Part shown: in pieces, positions 8,793 to 16,208 of the stretch | How the letters are laid out: each line of letters starts with the position of its first letter | Numbering within the stretch: position 1 is the first letter of the stretch | Source: Rhizosaccharibacter radicis | GTDB lineage: Bacteria > Pseudomonadota > Alphaproteobacteria > Acetobacterales > Acetobacteraceae | Direction: 5' to 3' | Length of the DNA: 64,000 nucleotides | Assembly: GCA_024508355.1 (NCBI GenBank) | Contig: JAMZEJ010000010.1 | Span: 1-64,000, forward strand | Notes under the pieces: generated by a model | Told to the model about the DNA's origin: nothing | Database searches by the model: none | What the model saw: only the letters and a program-made list of their open reading frames with translations | Made by a program: the position numbers and the translations under genes

Positions 8793-9167
8793 TCAAAGCA
8801 GCGATGTGCCGAGGCCGAAAGACCAGTTGATGCCCGGGGCTTCCTGCAGACCAACGAACAAGTCCTCAGGTCGTACATTCGCCCGCTCGCCGAGCAGGTC
8901 GACGAGGCGGCGGTAGAAAGCGCGTTTCACCTCGTCGGGCTTCGGGCCGCCGACGATATTGAGCATCAGGAAGCCGTCTGACCGTGGGCCAACCTTGAAG
9001 TGGCGATCGAAGACGAACTCCGATGCGTCCAGCTGTTCGAAAACCTGGAAGGTGTCGCCGCTCTCCATGGCGTAACTTTCGACGAGGGCGTCGTCGATCG
9101 CCTTGGACAGGATGGACAGTTCCTGCGGGCTCCGGCCTCGGAGCAGCGATACTCTAACGACACACAT
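8793..9167 (-). CDS. Tautomerase-superfamily protein with Cys in place of Pro-1
   Basis: This 124-residue protein aligns with long tautomerases that begin MP-L/V-VRVSL and end near ENWSFG. Here the N-terminus is MCVVRVSLLRGRSPQELSIL and the C-terminus has PEDLFVGLQEAPGINWSFG. In 4-oxalocrotonate tautomerase relatives the N-terminal proline, exposed after Met removal, is the catalytic base; here it is replaced by cysteine (TGT). The start is well supported by AGGAGA nine bases upstream, so the change is not a misplaced start. It may be inactive, or it may use different chemistry. It sits between an unknown gene and a crotonase gene in an operon. Confidence 0.75.
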   Translation of the reverse strand: MCVVRVSLLRGRSPQELSILSKAIDDALVESYAMESGDTFQVFEQLDASEFVFDRHFKVGPRSDGFLMLNIVGGPKPDEVKRAFYRRLVDLLGERANVRPEDLFVGLQEAPGINWSFGLGTSLL

Positions 9168-9179
9168 CTTTAGGATCTC

Positions 9180-9749
9180 CTAAGCTTGCGGCCGCCGGTC
9201 GCCGGCGAGCCGCGCGATCTGCGCCGCAAACAGCGGTGTCTCGCGTCGGTTGTGATCGGCAGCGGCGGCAGCACGCGTCCTTGCGGCATCGCTGAACGAG
9301 ACTCCGACGCGATCGAGTGTAGCGAGGAACGTCGGGGTGGCCTTGCTGACGATGCTGTTCGTGAAGACGGCGTTCCCGTCAGAGGCAGATACGACGCTGA
9401 TGTCCCAAATCACCTCGACGGTGATCCAATTTGGGGCGTTGAACACGTCGGAGATAGAGACTAGCCTGCAGTGAGTAGCGGACATCACCACCGGTCGGTA
9501 ACGCTGGACCATGAGCTGCCCGCCGACCACCTCGACACAGATGAGGGTCCGGCTGCCATCGCTGGCGACGGACGCGCCGCACGCCCTGTGCTCCCCGGGG
9601 GCGCATTGACGGTAATCCTCGTCCGTCAGGGTGAGGACCCATCGCGACAGGTCGATTGCGGCGAATGGCGCCGGGACTGGCGCCCTCTCGGTCACGCTGA
9701 CCAAGATCGCACCGGGATTCCGATCGTCCGGGACCGCATCCATAGGCAT
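9180..9749 (-). CDS. Unrecognised 189-residue protein, first gene of the LysR-linked operon
   Basis: The protein is soluble-looking, without a signal peptide or membrane segment. Its middle part is rich in beta-strand character (GSRTLICVEVVGGQLMVQRY, then VFNAPNWITVEVIWDISVV) and includes two early cysteines (CAPGEHRACG). The C-terminus is helical (DAARTRAAAAADHNRRETPL). I do not recognise the family. The gap to the tautomerase gene is 12 bases and all genes run the same way, so it is probably part of the same pathway or its regulation. The start at 9749 is preceded by GTGAGG; an in-frame Met two codons later is possible. Confidence 0.55.
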   Translation of the reverse strand: MPMDAVPDDRNPGAILVSVTERAPVPAPFAAIDLSRWVLTLTDEDYRQCAPGEHRACGASVASDGSRTLICVEVVGGQLMVQRYRPVVMSATHCRLVSISDVFNAPNWITVEVIWDISVVSASDGNAVFTNSIVSKATPTFLATLDRVGVSFSDAARTRAAAAADHNRRETPLFAAQIARLAGDRRPQA

Positions 9750-9935
9750 GGCATGACCTCACCCTCGATCTATGACGTCGGAACTCGTGGAATAGGCGTG
9801 ACGACACATGAATGGCCGCCAATCACTTTGGCTTTCGGCATCTCGGCGAGTCGTTATTGATCGGCGATCCGATCGGACGCTCTCTAATGAGCTTATGCTT
9901 GAACCATGTCAAGTCAGCACTGCGGGAAACGTTAG

Positions 9936-9952
9936 TATTACAATATCGAATA
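9936..9952. promoter_or_regulatory. Candidate LysR-type box in an AT-rich promoter region
   Basis: The 290 bases between the LysR gene and the operon start (9750-10039) contain no gene, and the part from about 9890 to 10000 is much richer in A and T than its surroundings. Within it TATT-N9-AATA (17 bases) fits the T-N11-A pattern of LysR-regulator sites. It lies about 190 bases upstream of the first operon gene. Assignment rests only on the pattern and position. Confidence 0.35.
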
Positions 9953-10039
9953 CATTAAGATCGAGTTTTCAATAATAGAAGTCTGCTTCTTACTGGTTTC
10001 TCAAACGCAGCGTCCGTGCCATCGTCCGGCCCGAGGGAG

Positions 10040-10921
10040 TCAGCGCATGTCGAGAAGCCGGTCCGCGATTACCTGCGCGAATGTGGACCGCAGCAGGTGG
10101 CAGAGCGCTTCGGTTCCGCTGTCGCCGGCGGCGTGATCGATGGTCAGCGATCGCATCGGCAAGTTGGGAAGCCCGCTCGTGCCGTCGAGAATGACGGCCT
10201 CGTGGAGAAGCACGCTGCGCACCGTCAGCGACACGCCGAGACCGGCCGCGACAGCGGCTTCGATGGCCGCCAGGCTGTCGCTTTGCACCGCGATGCGCCA
10301 GTGCCGGCCGGCATCGCCGAGCGTTCCGAAGGCGATCTCCCGCAGCGTGTCGGGCGCCGCCGGCAGCACGAGCGGCACCGGATCCGATACCGGCAACTGC
10401 TCGCCGGCAGCGCCGATCCAGACCAACGGAAATTGGTGCAGGAGGTGGCCGCGCATCGCGCCCGGTGGGGCCGGCGAGATCACGATGTCATGTCGACCCT
10501 CGTCGAGATCGGCGAAGAGACGATGGCTCGGGGCGCAGACGATATCGAAAGCGAACTGTGGAAATTGCCGCGAGAAGATGCCGAGGACGCGCATCAGCAG
10601 CGTGCGGGCCACGCCTTCGACCAGTCCGATCCGGAGCGGGCCGTCGGGCCGCGGTTCCAGGAAATGGCGGCGGGCGGCATCGCCGATGCTCAACATGGCG
10701 CGGGCGAAGGCCAGGAACGCCTCGCCGTCCGGGGTGATGGTCATGTGATGGGCGTTGCGGCGGAACAGAGTGCGGCCGAGCTCGTCCTCGATCTTGCGGA
10801 GCTGCTGGCTGACCCAGGGCTGGCTCATCCCGAGCGCCTTCGCGGCCTTCGAGACACTGCCGATTTCCGCCACCGTCACGACCGTGCGGACATGGTCGGA
10901 GTTGAAGATGTCTCGGATCAT
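10040..10921 (-). CDS. LysR-family transcriptional regulator
   Basis: The N-terminal 60 residues form the LysR winged helix-turn-helix (VAEIGSVSKAAKALGMSQPW, then VSQQLRKIEDELGRTLFRRN). A two-lobed effector domain follows (PLRIGLVEGVARTLLMRVLG; AAVAAGLGVSLTVRSVLLHE). Length (about 293 residues from the ATG at 10921) is normal. That ATG (MIRDIFNSDHVRTV) was preferred over one 11 codons upstream because homology starts there and a GGAAG lies upstream. It is followed in the same direction by the efflux/crotonase operon, and is divergent from a condensation-domain gene with about 115 bases between. It probably controls one or both. Effector unknown. Confidence 0.85.
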   Translation of the reverse strand: MIRDIFNSDHVRTVVTVAEIGSVSKAAKALGMSQPWVSQQLRKIEDELGRTLFRRNAHHMTITPDGEAFLAFARAMLSIGDAARRHFLEPRPDGPLRIGLVEGVARTLLMRVLGIFSRQFPQFAFDIVCAPSHRLFADLDEGRHDIVISPAPPGAMRGHLLHQFPLVWIGAAGEQLPVSDPVPLVLPAAPDTLREIAFGTLGDAGRHWRIAVQSDSLAAIEAAVAAGLGVSLTVRSVLLHEAVILDGTSGLPNLPMRSLTIDHAAGDSGTEALCHLLRSTFAQVIADRLLDMR

Positions 10922-11035
10922 CAAGCCTACTTCCAAACGGATGGCAGCGAGCACCCTGCCGGACCATGGCGGGGCACCGCAACGCCCTCACCAAACCTGC
11001 CGGCGGACGGGCGATGACGCCCCGGAGACCTGTCG

Positions 11036-12268
11036 ATGAATCAACCGACCCCACAGCTCGCCGCGCTGCCGCGCGCGCTGGAACCCCTGGAGCAGCTGGC
11101 CTGGTGGTTCGACCAAATCACGCCGTCCCATTTCGTCCTGGTCGGCGAATACGAAGGCCGCACCACGCCTGAAGACTGGGTACAGGTTCTCGCGCGTCTG
11201 CAGGCCCAGCACCAACTGCTGGCCGTCAGCGTGCTGCCCGACCCGCCGCGCTTTGTGCCGACCGCCCGACCGATCCCGCTGCGCTTGGTGCCGATCGCCG
11301 ACCCGGCATGCTGGCAGGCGGAGGCCGCCCACGAGATGCACACGCGCTTTGATCCGTTCCGGGGTCCCCTTGTGCGGGCGACCGTGCTGCACTCGGAGTT
11401 GCGAGCGACCCTGATCCTTGCCGCGCACCACGCCGTGGCCGACGGCATCTCGATCATGCACGTCTTTCACAACGTCCTCGCGCTCCTCCGCATACCGCCG
11501 GACGCGGAGGTGACGGCGGCGTTCCCCGATAGCGCCGAGCCGGCGGAGCGTCCCTCCGGGCCGGCTAGAGCGCAGACTGGTTCATCCAGACAACGGGTGC
11601 TGCCCGACCACCCGCCGATCTTGACGGCGCTATCTCTCTCTGCGGATCTCGCGGACCGGTTGCGTCGGCAGGCCGCCAGTGAGGGCACGACGGTCTTTGG
11701 AGCGCTGGCGGCCGCCCTTACTTTGACCGTCCCCGCCCGCGACGGGCCAGACGCAGACAGCCGACCGGCCGACGCATCCATGCGCATCATCGTGCCGGTC
11801 AACATGCGGCCGATGCTCGGGCTCAGCCAGGAAGTCCGCATCATGGTCGGCCTGACGCGGGTAACCGCCGGGACGCAGGCGCCCCACGCGTTCTGGCCAT
11901 TGGCTCGGCGGCTGAAGGCGGATCTCGTCGCACAGCTCGAACCGGACAAGCTCGCGGCCGGCGCGGCGGAGCTCGACGCCATCGCGGCCTCGACCTTCAG
12001 CGCGGAAAAGGCGGACGACTTCATGCGTCGCCACATTGCCGCCGAGGGTATGATCTCGAACCTCGGCGCCGTGCCGTTCGCAACGCAAACGGCGGACTTG
12101 CGGCTCGCGGCCCTGTGGGGACCGTCGATCCTGACGGGCCAGGCCGGCGAGCAGGTGATCGGCGCCGCGTCGGTCGACGGGGTGTTGTACCTGCTGCACA
12201 CCAGCTACGCCCCATGGCCGAGCTTGCTGGAGAACATGAAGGCGCGGCTGGCGGAAGCGTGCCGGTAA
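11036..12268 (+). CDS. Stand-alone condensation-domain (PapA-like) acyltransferase
   Basis: The 410-residue protein carries the condensation/acyltransferase signature HHxxxDG as HHAVADGISIMHVF near residue 130, with the second histidine as likely catalytic base. It has the second half-domain features of the family (IIVPVNMRPMLGLSQEVRIM; SNLGAVPF in place of the DFGWG region). Such free-standing domains acylate alcohols or amines using CoA- or carrier-bound acyl groups, as in PapA5, or act in lipid and siderophore tailoring. No carrier protein, adenylation domain or polyketide synthase gene lies nearby, so the partner is unknown. It is divergent from the LysR gene. Confidence 0.75.
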   Translation: MNQPTPQLAALPRALEPLEQLAWWFDQITPSHFVLVGEYEGRTTPEDWVQVLARLQAQHQLLAVSVLPDPPRFVPTARPIPLRLVPIADPACWQAEAAHEMHTRFDPFRGPLVRATVLHSELRATLILAAHHAVADGISIMHVFHNVLALLRIPPDAEVTAAFPDSAEPAERPSGPARAQTGSSRQRVLPDHPPILTALSLSADLADRLRRQAASEGTTVFGALAAALTLTVPARDGPDADSRPADASMRIIVPVNMRPMLGLSQEVRIMVGLTRVTAGTQAPHAFWPLARRLKADLVAQLEPDKLAAGAAELDAIAASTFSAEKADDFMRRHIAAEGMISNLGAVPFATQTADLRLAALWGPSILTGQAGEQVIGAASVDGVLYLLHTSYAPWPSLLENMKARLAEACR

Positions 12269-12467
12269 GTATCTAGGCCTCCAAACTCCGGTCCCAGAGG
12301 CCTGTGACCTGCCCTCTGAGAAGCGGTCCGCCGATGATGTGAGCCCGGCGATGATCGTGGAGAGTTTTGGGCTGGAGCGCAGGCCAAGTTGGCCGGGGCT
12401 AGGGCTACGGCTGGGGGACTGCCCTTGCTTCTTGCCTGCGCGCTCTTTCTCCGGCCCCTTTAGCATC

Positions 12468-12480
12468 TGATAACTTATCA
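12468..12480. promoter_or_regulatory. Palindrome TGATAA-C-TTATCA upstream of the RHH-like gene
   Basis: TGATAACTTATCA has perfect 6-base arms around one central base. It ends 12 bases before the GTG start of the RHH-like frame, where an operator for an autoregulating ribbon-helix-helix protein would be expected. No experimental or comparative support is available from this window. Confidence 0.4.
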
Positions 12481-12492
12481 AAATGTCTTTGT

Positions 12493-12759
12493 GTGGCGGA
12501 GGGTTCTACCGTCCTCGGCGTGGCCGACGACGAACCCCCCGACCCGCGCAAGGAACGGATGGTGAGCTTCACCATCGGCGAGGAGGACTTGGCCCGGCTC
12601 ACGGACCGGTGCCGCCATTTCGGGCTGCAGCGCGCCCGCGGCATCCGCACTCTGATCCGGTTCGGGCTGGACCGTAGCGCGGGGCCGGACGACGAGCCGG
12701 ACCTGCGCACCTGCGAGGAGCGGGACAAGCGGAGGGCGGAGGGCGGAGGGCGGAGGACC
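12493..12759 (+). CDS. Ribbon-helix-helix-like small protein, reading frame fused to the rtcB remnant
   Basis: Residues 20-65 (ERMVSFTIGEEDLARLTDRC then RHFGLQRARGIRTLIRFGLD) have the length and pattern of a ribbon-helix-helix DNA-binding unit or a MobC-type relaxosome accessory protein: a short beta strand, a helix, a turn and a second helix with basic residues. The start is a GTG at 12493. There is no stop before the rtcB start at 12760, so the frame runs on into rtcB. A GGAGGGC tandem repeat at 12731-12757 sits at the joint, and an expansion or contraction there could have removed the stop. Function is a guess from the fold pattern. Confidence 0.4.
12731..12757. repeat. Tandem repeat, GGAGGGC x3 plus partial unit
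   Basis: Three perfect 7-base units GGAGGGC followed by GGAGGA lie just before the rtcB ATG. The unit length is not a multiple of three, so gain or loss of a unit changes the reading frame between the RHH-like frame and rtcB. The purine-rich repeat could also serve as ribosome-binding sequence for rtcB. Confidence 0.7.
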
Positions 12760-13325
12760 ATGCGTCGCATCGACACCCTAAACGAGACGGCCTGCAGCCT
12801 GGCAATCGCCGCCGGCGTTTATCCGGAACAGCGGGTGCCCATGCCGGGCAACCCGCATCGCACCATGCCGGCCTGGTGCGGCTTCCGCGAGGCGGTCCGG
12901 GCGCAGGCATCGCGACCGAGCGGGCGCAAGATCCCGGTTATGCCGACAGCCCGCTCACCGTCGTTGGCCCGCACCGTGCGGCAGATGCGCGACTGCATGT
13001 GGGTCGGCAACGCCGCCGCCGGCGTGATCTGCGCCGACGGCCATCCCGGCTACGCACAGCCCGTGGGCGGGGTGATCGCCTACGAGAACCAGGTCAGCAT
13101 TTCCGCCACCCGCTGCGCAGCTTCTGTCGGGCGACGATGGACGCGTGGCTGCGCGAGCGGGGCGTGGTGCTGATGGGTGCCGACCTGGACGAGAGCCCGA
13201 TGGCCTATCGCCGCCTGCCCGACGTGCTGGCGGAGCATGCCGGCACCGTGCAGCTGGTTCACACGCCGCGGCCCTTCGTGGTGGTCATGGCCGGCGCAAA
13301 CGAGGTCGACCCGTTCAAGGACTGA
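12760..13325 (+). pseudogene. rtcB: RtcB RNA ligase gene with the catalytic core deleted
   Basis: The 5' part encodes the N-terminus of RtcB: RIDTLNETACSLAIAAGVYP, VPMPGNPHRTMPAWCGFREA, VGNAAAGVICADGHPGYAQP, then VGGVIAYENQVSIS. There it should continue GVGFDIGCGN. Instead, at about 13100, the sequence jumps into another frame encoding the very C-terminus (TMDAWLRERGVVLMGADLDE, SPMAYRRLPDVLAEHAGTVQ, then the terminal DPFKD). Roughly 250-300 residues holding the Mn-binding and guanylylated-His sites are missing. Inside the N-terminal part a stretch (DSPLTVVG) lies in a second frame, suggesting additional small indels. RtcB joins 2',3'-cyclic-phosphate and 5'-OH RNA ends; this copy cannot. Confidence 0.8.
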
Positions 13326-13355
13326 TCGACGTCGGGTGATGCTTGGCAACCGGCA

Positions 13356-13391
13356 CTGCCTGTCCCATCTTATGCACCAGGAGACAGGCAG
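13356..13391. promoter_or_regulatory. Inverted repeat covering the ribosome-binding site of the Xre antitoxin gene
   Basis: CTGCCTGTC (13356-13364) and GACAGGCAG (13383-13391) are perfect 9-base inverted arms separated by 18 bases. The right arm ends at the base before the ATG of the antitoxin, and it directly follows the ribosome-binding GGAGA. It may be the operator for autoregulation by the Xre-RES complex, or an mRNA hairpin limiting translation. Confidence 0.5.
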
Positions 13392-13778
13392 ATGGTGGGG
13401 CATATGTCGGCGGCGCTGCGACCAGACTTCCTGGCCACCGTGATCGGGCTGGACGGCGTGGTCGAGCCGGAACGGCTCAGCGCCGCCCTGAGGGTCACGC
13501 GTGGCGAGCTTGCCCAGGCCTCGGGACTCGCACGGGAGTCCGTTTCCAAGACCGCCCGCCTGCGGGCACCCGCCACCCAGGCGCGGCTGCGCGAGGTCGC
13601 GGAAATCATCAACCGCATCCTGCCCTGGTGCGGCTCCCTGCCGCAGGCCTTCGCCTGGTATCGCTCGCAGCCGATCCCGGCCTTCGGGGACCAGACCGCC
13701 GAGGAGCTGGTGCGGGCTGGCCGCGCCCGGCACGTGATGGGCTACCTGTCCGGGATCGCCCTCGGCGGCTACGCGTGA
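13392..13778 (+). CDS. Xre/ParS-type antitoxin of a RES-Xre pair (DUF2384)
   Basis: This 128-residue protein has an N-terminal helix-turn-helix (SAALRVTRGELAQASGLARE then SVSKTARLRAPATQARLREV). Its C-terminal DUF2384 toxin-binding domain (AFAWYRSQPIPAFGDQTAEE then LVRAGRARHVMGYL) is typical of antitoxins of RES toxins. The ATG at 13392 is preceded by GGAGA. Its TGA overlaps the GTG of the toxin (GTGA), the usual arrangement of this toxin-antitoxin type. It is expected to neutralise the toxin and repress the operon. Confidence 0.85.
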   Translation: MVGHMSAALRPDFLATVIGLDGVVEPERLSAALRVTRGELAQASGLARESVSKTARLRAPATQARLREVAEIINRILPWCGSLPQAFAWYRSQPIPAFGDQTAEELVRAGRARHVMGYLSGIALGGYA

Positions 13779-14296
13779 GGCTGACCCGGACGGTGTTCCG
13801 GGCCCACAACCCCCGCTGGTCCTTTGCTCCGGACTCCGGAGAGGGCGCCGCGCTGACCGGCGGACGGTTCAACCGGGTAGGCCTGCCGGCGCTCTACACC
13901 GCGCTGCGCTTCGAGACCGCATGGCTCGAGGCGCAACAGGCCTTCCCCTTCAAGGCGCAGCCGATGACGTTGTGCGCCTACGAGGTCGATTGCGACGACG
14001 TGCTGGACCTGACCGAGGCGGGCGTGCTGGCCGCGCACGGCATCGTGCCCGACGACCTGGCCTGTGCCTGGAAGGACCTCGCGACCCGGAACCTGGTGCC
14101 AGCCAGCTGGGCGATGGCCGATCGTCTGGTGGGACAGGGCTGTGCCGGGATCGTGGTGCCGAGCTTCGCGTCCGGCGCCACGGTGCTCGACCGCAACGCG
14201 GTGTTCTGGCGCTGGAACCCCGATCGTCCGCACCGGGTCCGGGTGATCGACGATTTCGCTCGCCTCCCGCGTAGCGGCGCGTCCTGGAACGGCTGA
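13775..14296 (+). CDS. RES-domain toxin (NAD-degrading type)
   Basis: The protein of about 173 residues starts VRLTRTVFRAHNPRWSFAPD and contains the RES core: GGRFNRVGLPALYTALRFET (conserved Arg, Tyr and Glu), then a late segment GCAGIVVPSFASGATVLDRN ending in the Ser/Asn region of the pocket. Characterised RES toxins deplete NAD+ or ADP-ribosylate a target and are structurally related to ADP-ribosyltransferases. The GTG start is fixed by overlap with the antitoxin stop. The gene looks complete, so this pair is probably functional and may stabilise the replicon. Confidence 0.85.
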   Translation: MRLTRTVFRAHNPRWSFAPDSGEGAALTGGRFNRVGLPALYTALRFETAWLEAQQAFPFKAQPMTLCAYEVDCDDVLDLTEAGVLAAHGIVPDDLACAWKDLATRNLVPASWAMADRLVGQGCAGIVVPSFASGATVLDRNAVFWRWNPDRPHRVRVIDDFARLPRSGASWNG

Positions 14297-14352
14297 GATC
14301 GGCGTCTCGATCCGCCGTGCGCGGCAGGCTGCGACATCATCCTTTCCTTCGA

Positions 14353-14943
14353 CTACTCGCGGTCGGGAAACGCATCGTCCTCGCCCAGGCCGCCGAGCTT
14401 GAACGTCATCGGCGTGTTGTCCCGGATCCACTCGACCGTGCGTCTGGCCAGGGCATCCGCTTGCGGGGCGCGCCCGTCGGCGAGCGTCATCAGCGGCTCG
14501 ACGCGCGCGTAGAACTCGTCCTCGGTTTCTCCGGTCACGGGATGACGCCATGCGGGCGACATTCCAAACGCCTCGCGAGCCGCAACATCCGGCAGAGCCA
14601 CCGTGAGCCAGGACTCCCGGCACGGGCTATCCTTCTTCCAGATGTCGTGGCGCTCCACTGTGGAACCCCGGAACGGCCCGGCGGCCAGGCTCGCGGCTTT
14701 CCTGGTGTCGAACAGCAGCGCCCGCTGGATATGCAGCGCGCGGCCGCGCCAACCGACATAGGCCGGCACCAGCGTCCGTTCTGGCGCAGGGGCGTGGGGA
14801 TTGGGTTCGTCCGGCAGCCGCACCACCCACCCGATATCGGGGGTCTCGTCGCGCTCCCGGGGCGGGGTGGGCGTGCCGGGAACGACCTTGCGGCGTGCTG
14901 GTGCCGGTCGCCGGGCACGCTGCTTTGCGCTGAGCTTCTTCAT
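14353..14943 (-). CDS. Unrecognised 196-residue protein
   Basis: The protein begins with a basic, Ala/Pro-rich tail (MKKLSAKQRARRPAPARRK) and then has a compact domain (DIGWVVRLPDEPNPHAPAPE; VPAYVGWRGRALHIQRALLF). It ends with a helical part (ETEDEFYARVEPLMTLADGR). I do not recognise a family. There is no signal peptide or membrane segment. A 16-base palindrome lies 20 bases upstream and resembles a site upstream of the neighbouring XRE gene, so the two genes may be co-regulated. It reads toward the RES toxin gene, with 56 bases between their ends. Confidence 0.5.
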   Translation of the reverse strand: MKKLSAKQRARRPAPARRKVVPGTPTPPRERDETPDIGWVVRLPDEPNPHAPAPERTLVPAYVGWRGRALHIQRALLFDTRKAASLAAGPFRGSTVERHDIWKKDSPCRESWLTVALPDVAAREAFGMSPAWRHPVTGETEDEFYARVEPLMTLADGRAPQADALARRTVEWIRDNTPMTFKLGGLGEDDAFPDRE

Positions 14944-14962
14944 GCCAGAACCCCACCATCTT

Positions 14963-14978
14963 ATGGACTATAGTCCAT
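14963..14978. promoter_or_regulatory. Perfect palindrome ATGGACTATAGTCCAT, likely operator
   Basis: The 16 bases read identically on both strands. They sit 20-35 bases upstream of the ATG at 14943, where they would overlap a promoter. They share the ATGACTAT/ATGGACTAT core with the imperfect palindrome at 15411, which lies just upstream of a small XRE regulator gene. The simplest reading is that both are sites of that regulator. Confidence 0.55.
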
Positions 14979-15018
14979 ATGACTATCAGTCCCGACGGCG
15001 CGGAGCTAGATGGCTGGA

Positions 15019-15360
15019 TCAGCGCTGTCGCGCAACACCCGGTTGCTCAGCGAGCAGGTCGGTGGGCGACACCTGCAGCGCCTGCGCCAGCCGCAGCAGC
15101 ACCAGCAGGGTCGGATTGCGGATGCCGCGCTCGATGCCACTGATGTAGGTGCGGTCCAGTTCCACCCGATCGGCCAGCTCCTCCTGGCTGATGCCCAGCG
15201 CGATGCGATGCCGGTGCACGATCCGGCCGAGGATGCCCCGCGGATCCTCGCCGGCGCCGATCTCGCGTGCTTCGGGCCCGGGACGCCGGGGCCGGCGCGG
15301 CGCCCGGGCACGGGGCGGTGACGGGTCCGCGGAGAGTGGCGTGCGGCTCGGGGTGCGCAT
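15019..15360 (-). CDS. Small XRE-family transcriptional regulator
   Basis: The C-terminal 65 residues form a standard lambda-repressor-type helix-turn-helix (LGRIVHRHRIALGISQEELA, DRVELDRTYISGIERGIRN, then PTLLVLLRLAQALQVSP). About 45 basic and Pro-rich residues precede it. The ATG at 15360 is used; a GTG at 15396 in the same frame is equally possible and neither has a clear ribosome-binding site. An imperfect palindrome at 15411 is upstream and a related perfect palindrome lies upstream of the gene at 14353, suggesting autoregulation and control of that neighbour. Confidence 0.7.
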   Translation of the reverse strand: MRTPSRTPLSADPSPPRARAPRRPRRPGPEAREIGAGEDPRGILGRIVHRHRIALGISQEELADRVELDRTYISGIERGIRNPTLLVLLRLAQALQVSPTDLLAEQPGVARQR

Positions 15361-15410
15361 GCACCGACACAAGCCGGCGCTGCCAACACAAACCACGGAC
15401 CATGAGCCGG

Positions 15411-15424
15411 ATGACTATGGTCAT
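15411..15424. promoter_or_regulatory. Imperfect palindrome ATGAC-TATG-GTCAT, likely operator
   Basis: Arms ATGAC and GTCAT flank TATG about 50 bases upstream of the XRE gene start at 15360 (15 bases from the alternative start at 15396). The site is similar to the perfect palindrome at 14963-14978. It is a candidate autoregulatory operator. Confidence 0.45.
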
Positions 15425-15470
15425 CAGGGTGCGTCTCCCTTGCAGGGTGTCGGCGATCCTGACCAGAACG

Positions 15471-15830
15471 ATTCCCACCGGTCACCGCTGGAATGGGAAT
15501 GATCTGGCCGCTGGCATCCTGGCGTTCCCATTCCGCCGCCTGTGGGAGCGGAAACATTCCCATTCGGCCGATCCAAATTTCGCGGCGTTGGCCGACAAAA
15601 TTTGAGACGATGCTCAGCAATGGGCGCGGCAATGGAGGTATGCCGCAAGGACAGCGGCTTTCTACCCCAGGACCGTCCCGATCTTCCTGACCAGCCATCG
15701 TTTCCGCCGTTGGCTTCCTTATTCCCTTCTCGGCCATTCCCACATTCCCATAGGAAAGTGCGGTTCGCTCCAGATTCCCATTCTGGACTCATTTCTCGGC
15801 TGCCCGGGCCCTCCTTCTCGTTCCCATTCC
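15471..15830. repeat. Cluster of TTCCCATTC-type direct and inverted repeats in a gene-poor tract
   Basis: Between the XRE gene and the IS fragment at 16209 (about 800 bases) no gene is recognisable. The tract contains repeated ATTCCCATTC-like units. Full or near-full copies are at 15524-15534, 15556-15565, 15774-15784 and 15820-15830, with one inverted copy (GAATGGGAATG) at 15491-15501. Half units ATTCCC(A) are at 15471, 15721, 15736 and 15744. The copy at 15774 is framed by CCAGA/TCTGG. An inverted repeat CAAATTT/AAATTTG lies at 15574-15604. The density suggests iterons or protein-binding sites rather than chance. The rest of the tract to 16208 shows nothing I can name. Confidence 0.5.
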
Positions 15831-16208
15831 CTTGTTCCTCGTCATCCCGTCTCCTTGAAGTCCCTGGCTGGTCTGTTGGTGGGGTTTCGGAGCCCAGGCA
15901 AAGCGGGACCAGCCCCGCGCATGATGCGCGAAGTTGGCCGCTCGCCCGCAGAGATCGGTCCGCCGGAGCCGGCCCCGTCACCTCAGGCCCGCCTGCCGCG
16001 TCGAGCCGGCCGGCGGAAGGTCTGCTGCTTCTCGACAGCTGCTCTCGCTGCCGGGCGTCCCTGGGCCTCAGACCTGCGCGGTGCCCTTCGGGTGGATGAC
16101 GCCAGCCCCACAGTTCCCGATCCCACCCCCACGCTGCCGTCGAAACCGACCATGAAGGCGTGCCCGCTCTCGCCGACCGGCAGACCATACCTGCGCCAGC
16201 TTATCATT

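Noticed and set aside
15574-15604. CAAATTT...AAATTTG inverted repeat considered as a terminator
   Set aside because: The arms are AT-only, the loop is 17 bases and no T-run follows; it does not look like an intrinsic terminator.
15471-15830. TTCCCATTC cluster considered as a CRISPR array
   Set aside because: Units are about 10 bases, irregularly spaced, in both orientations and without spacers of constant length; no cas genes are present.
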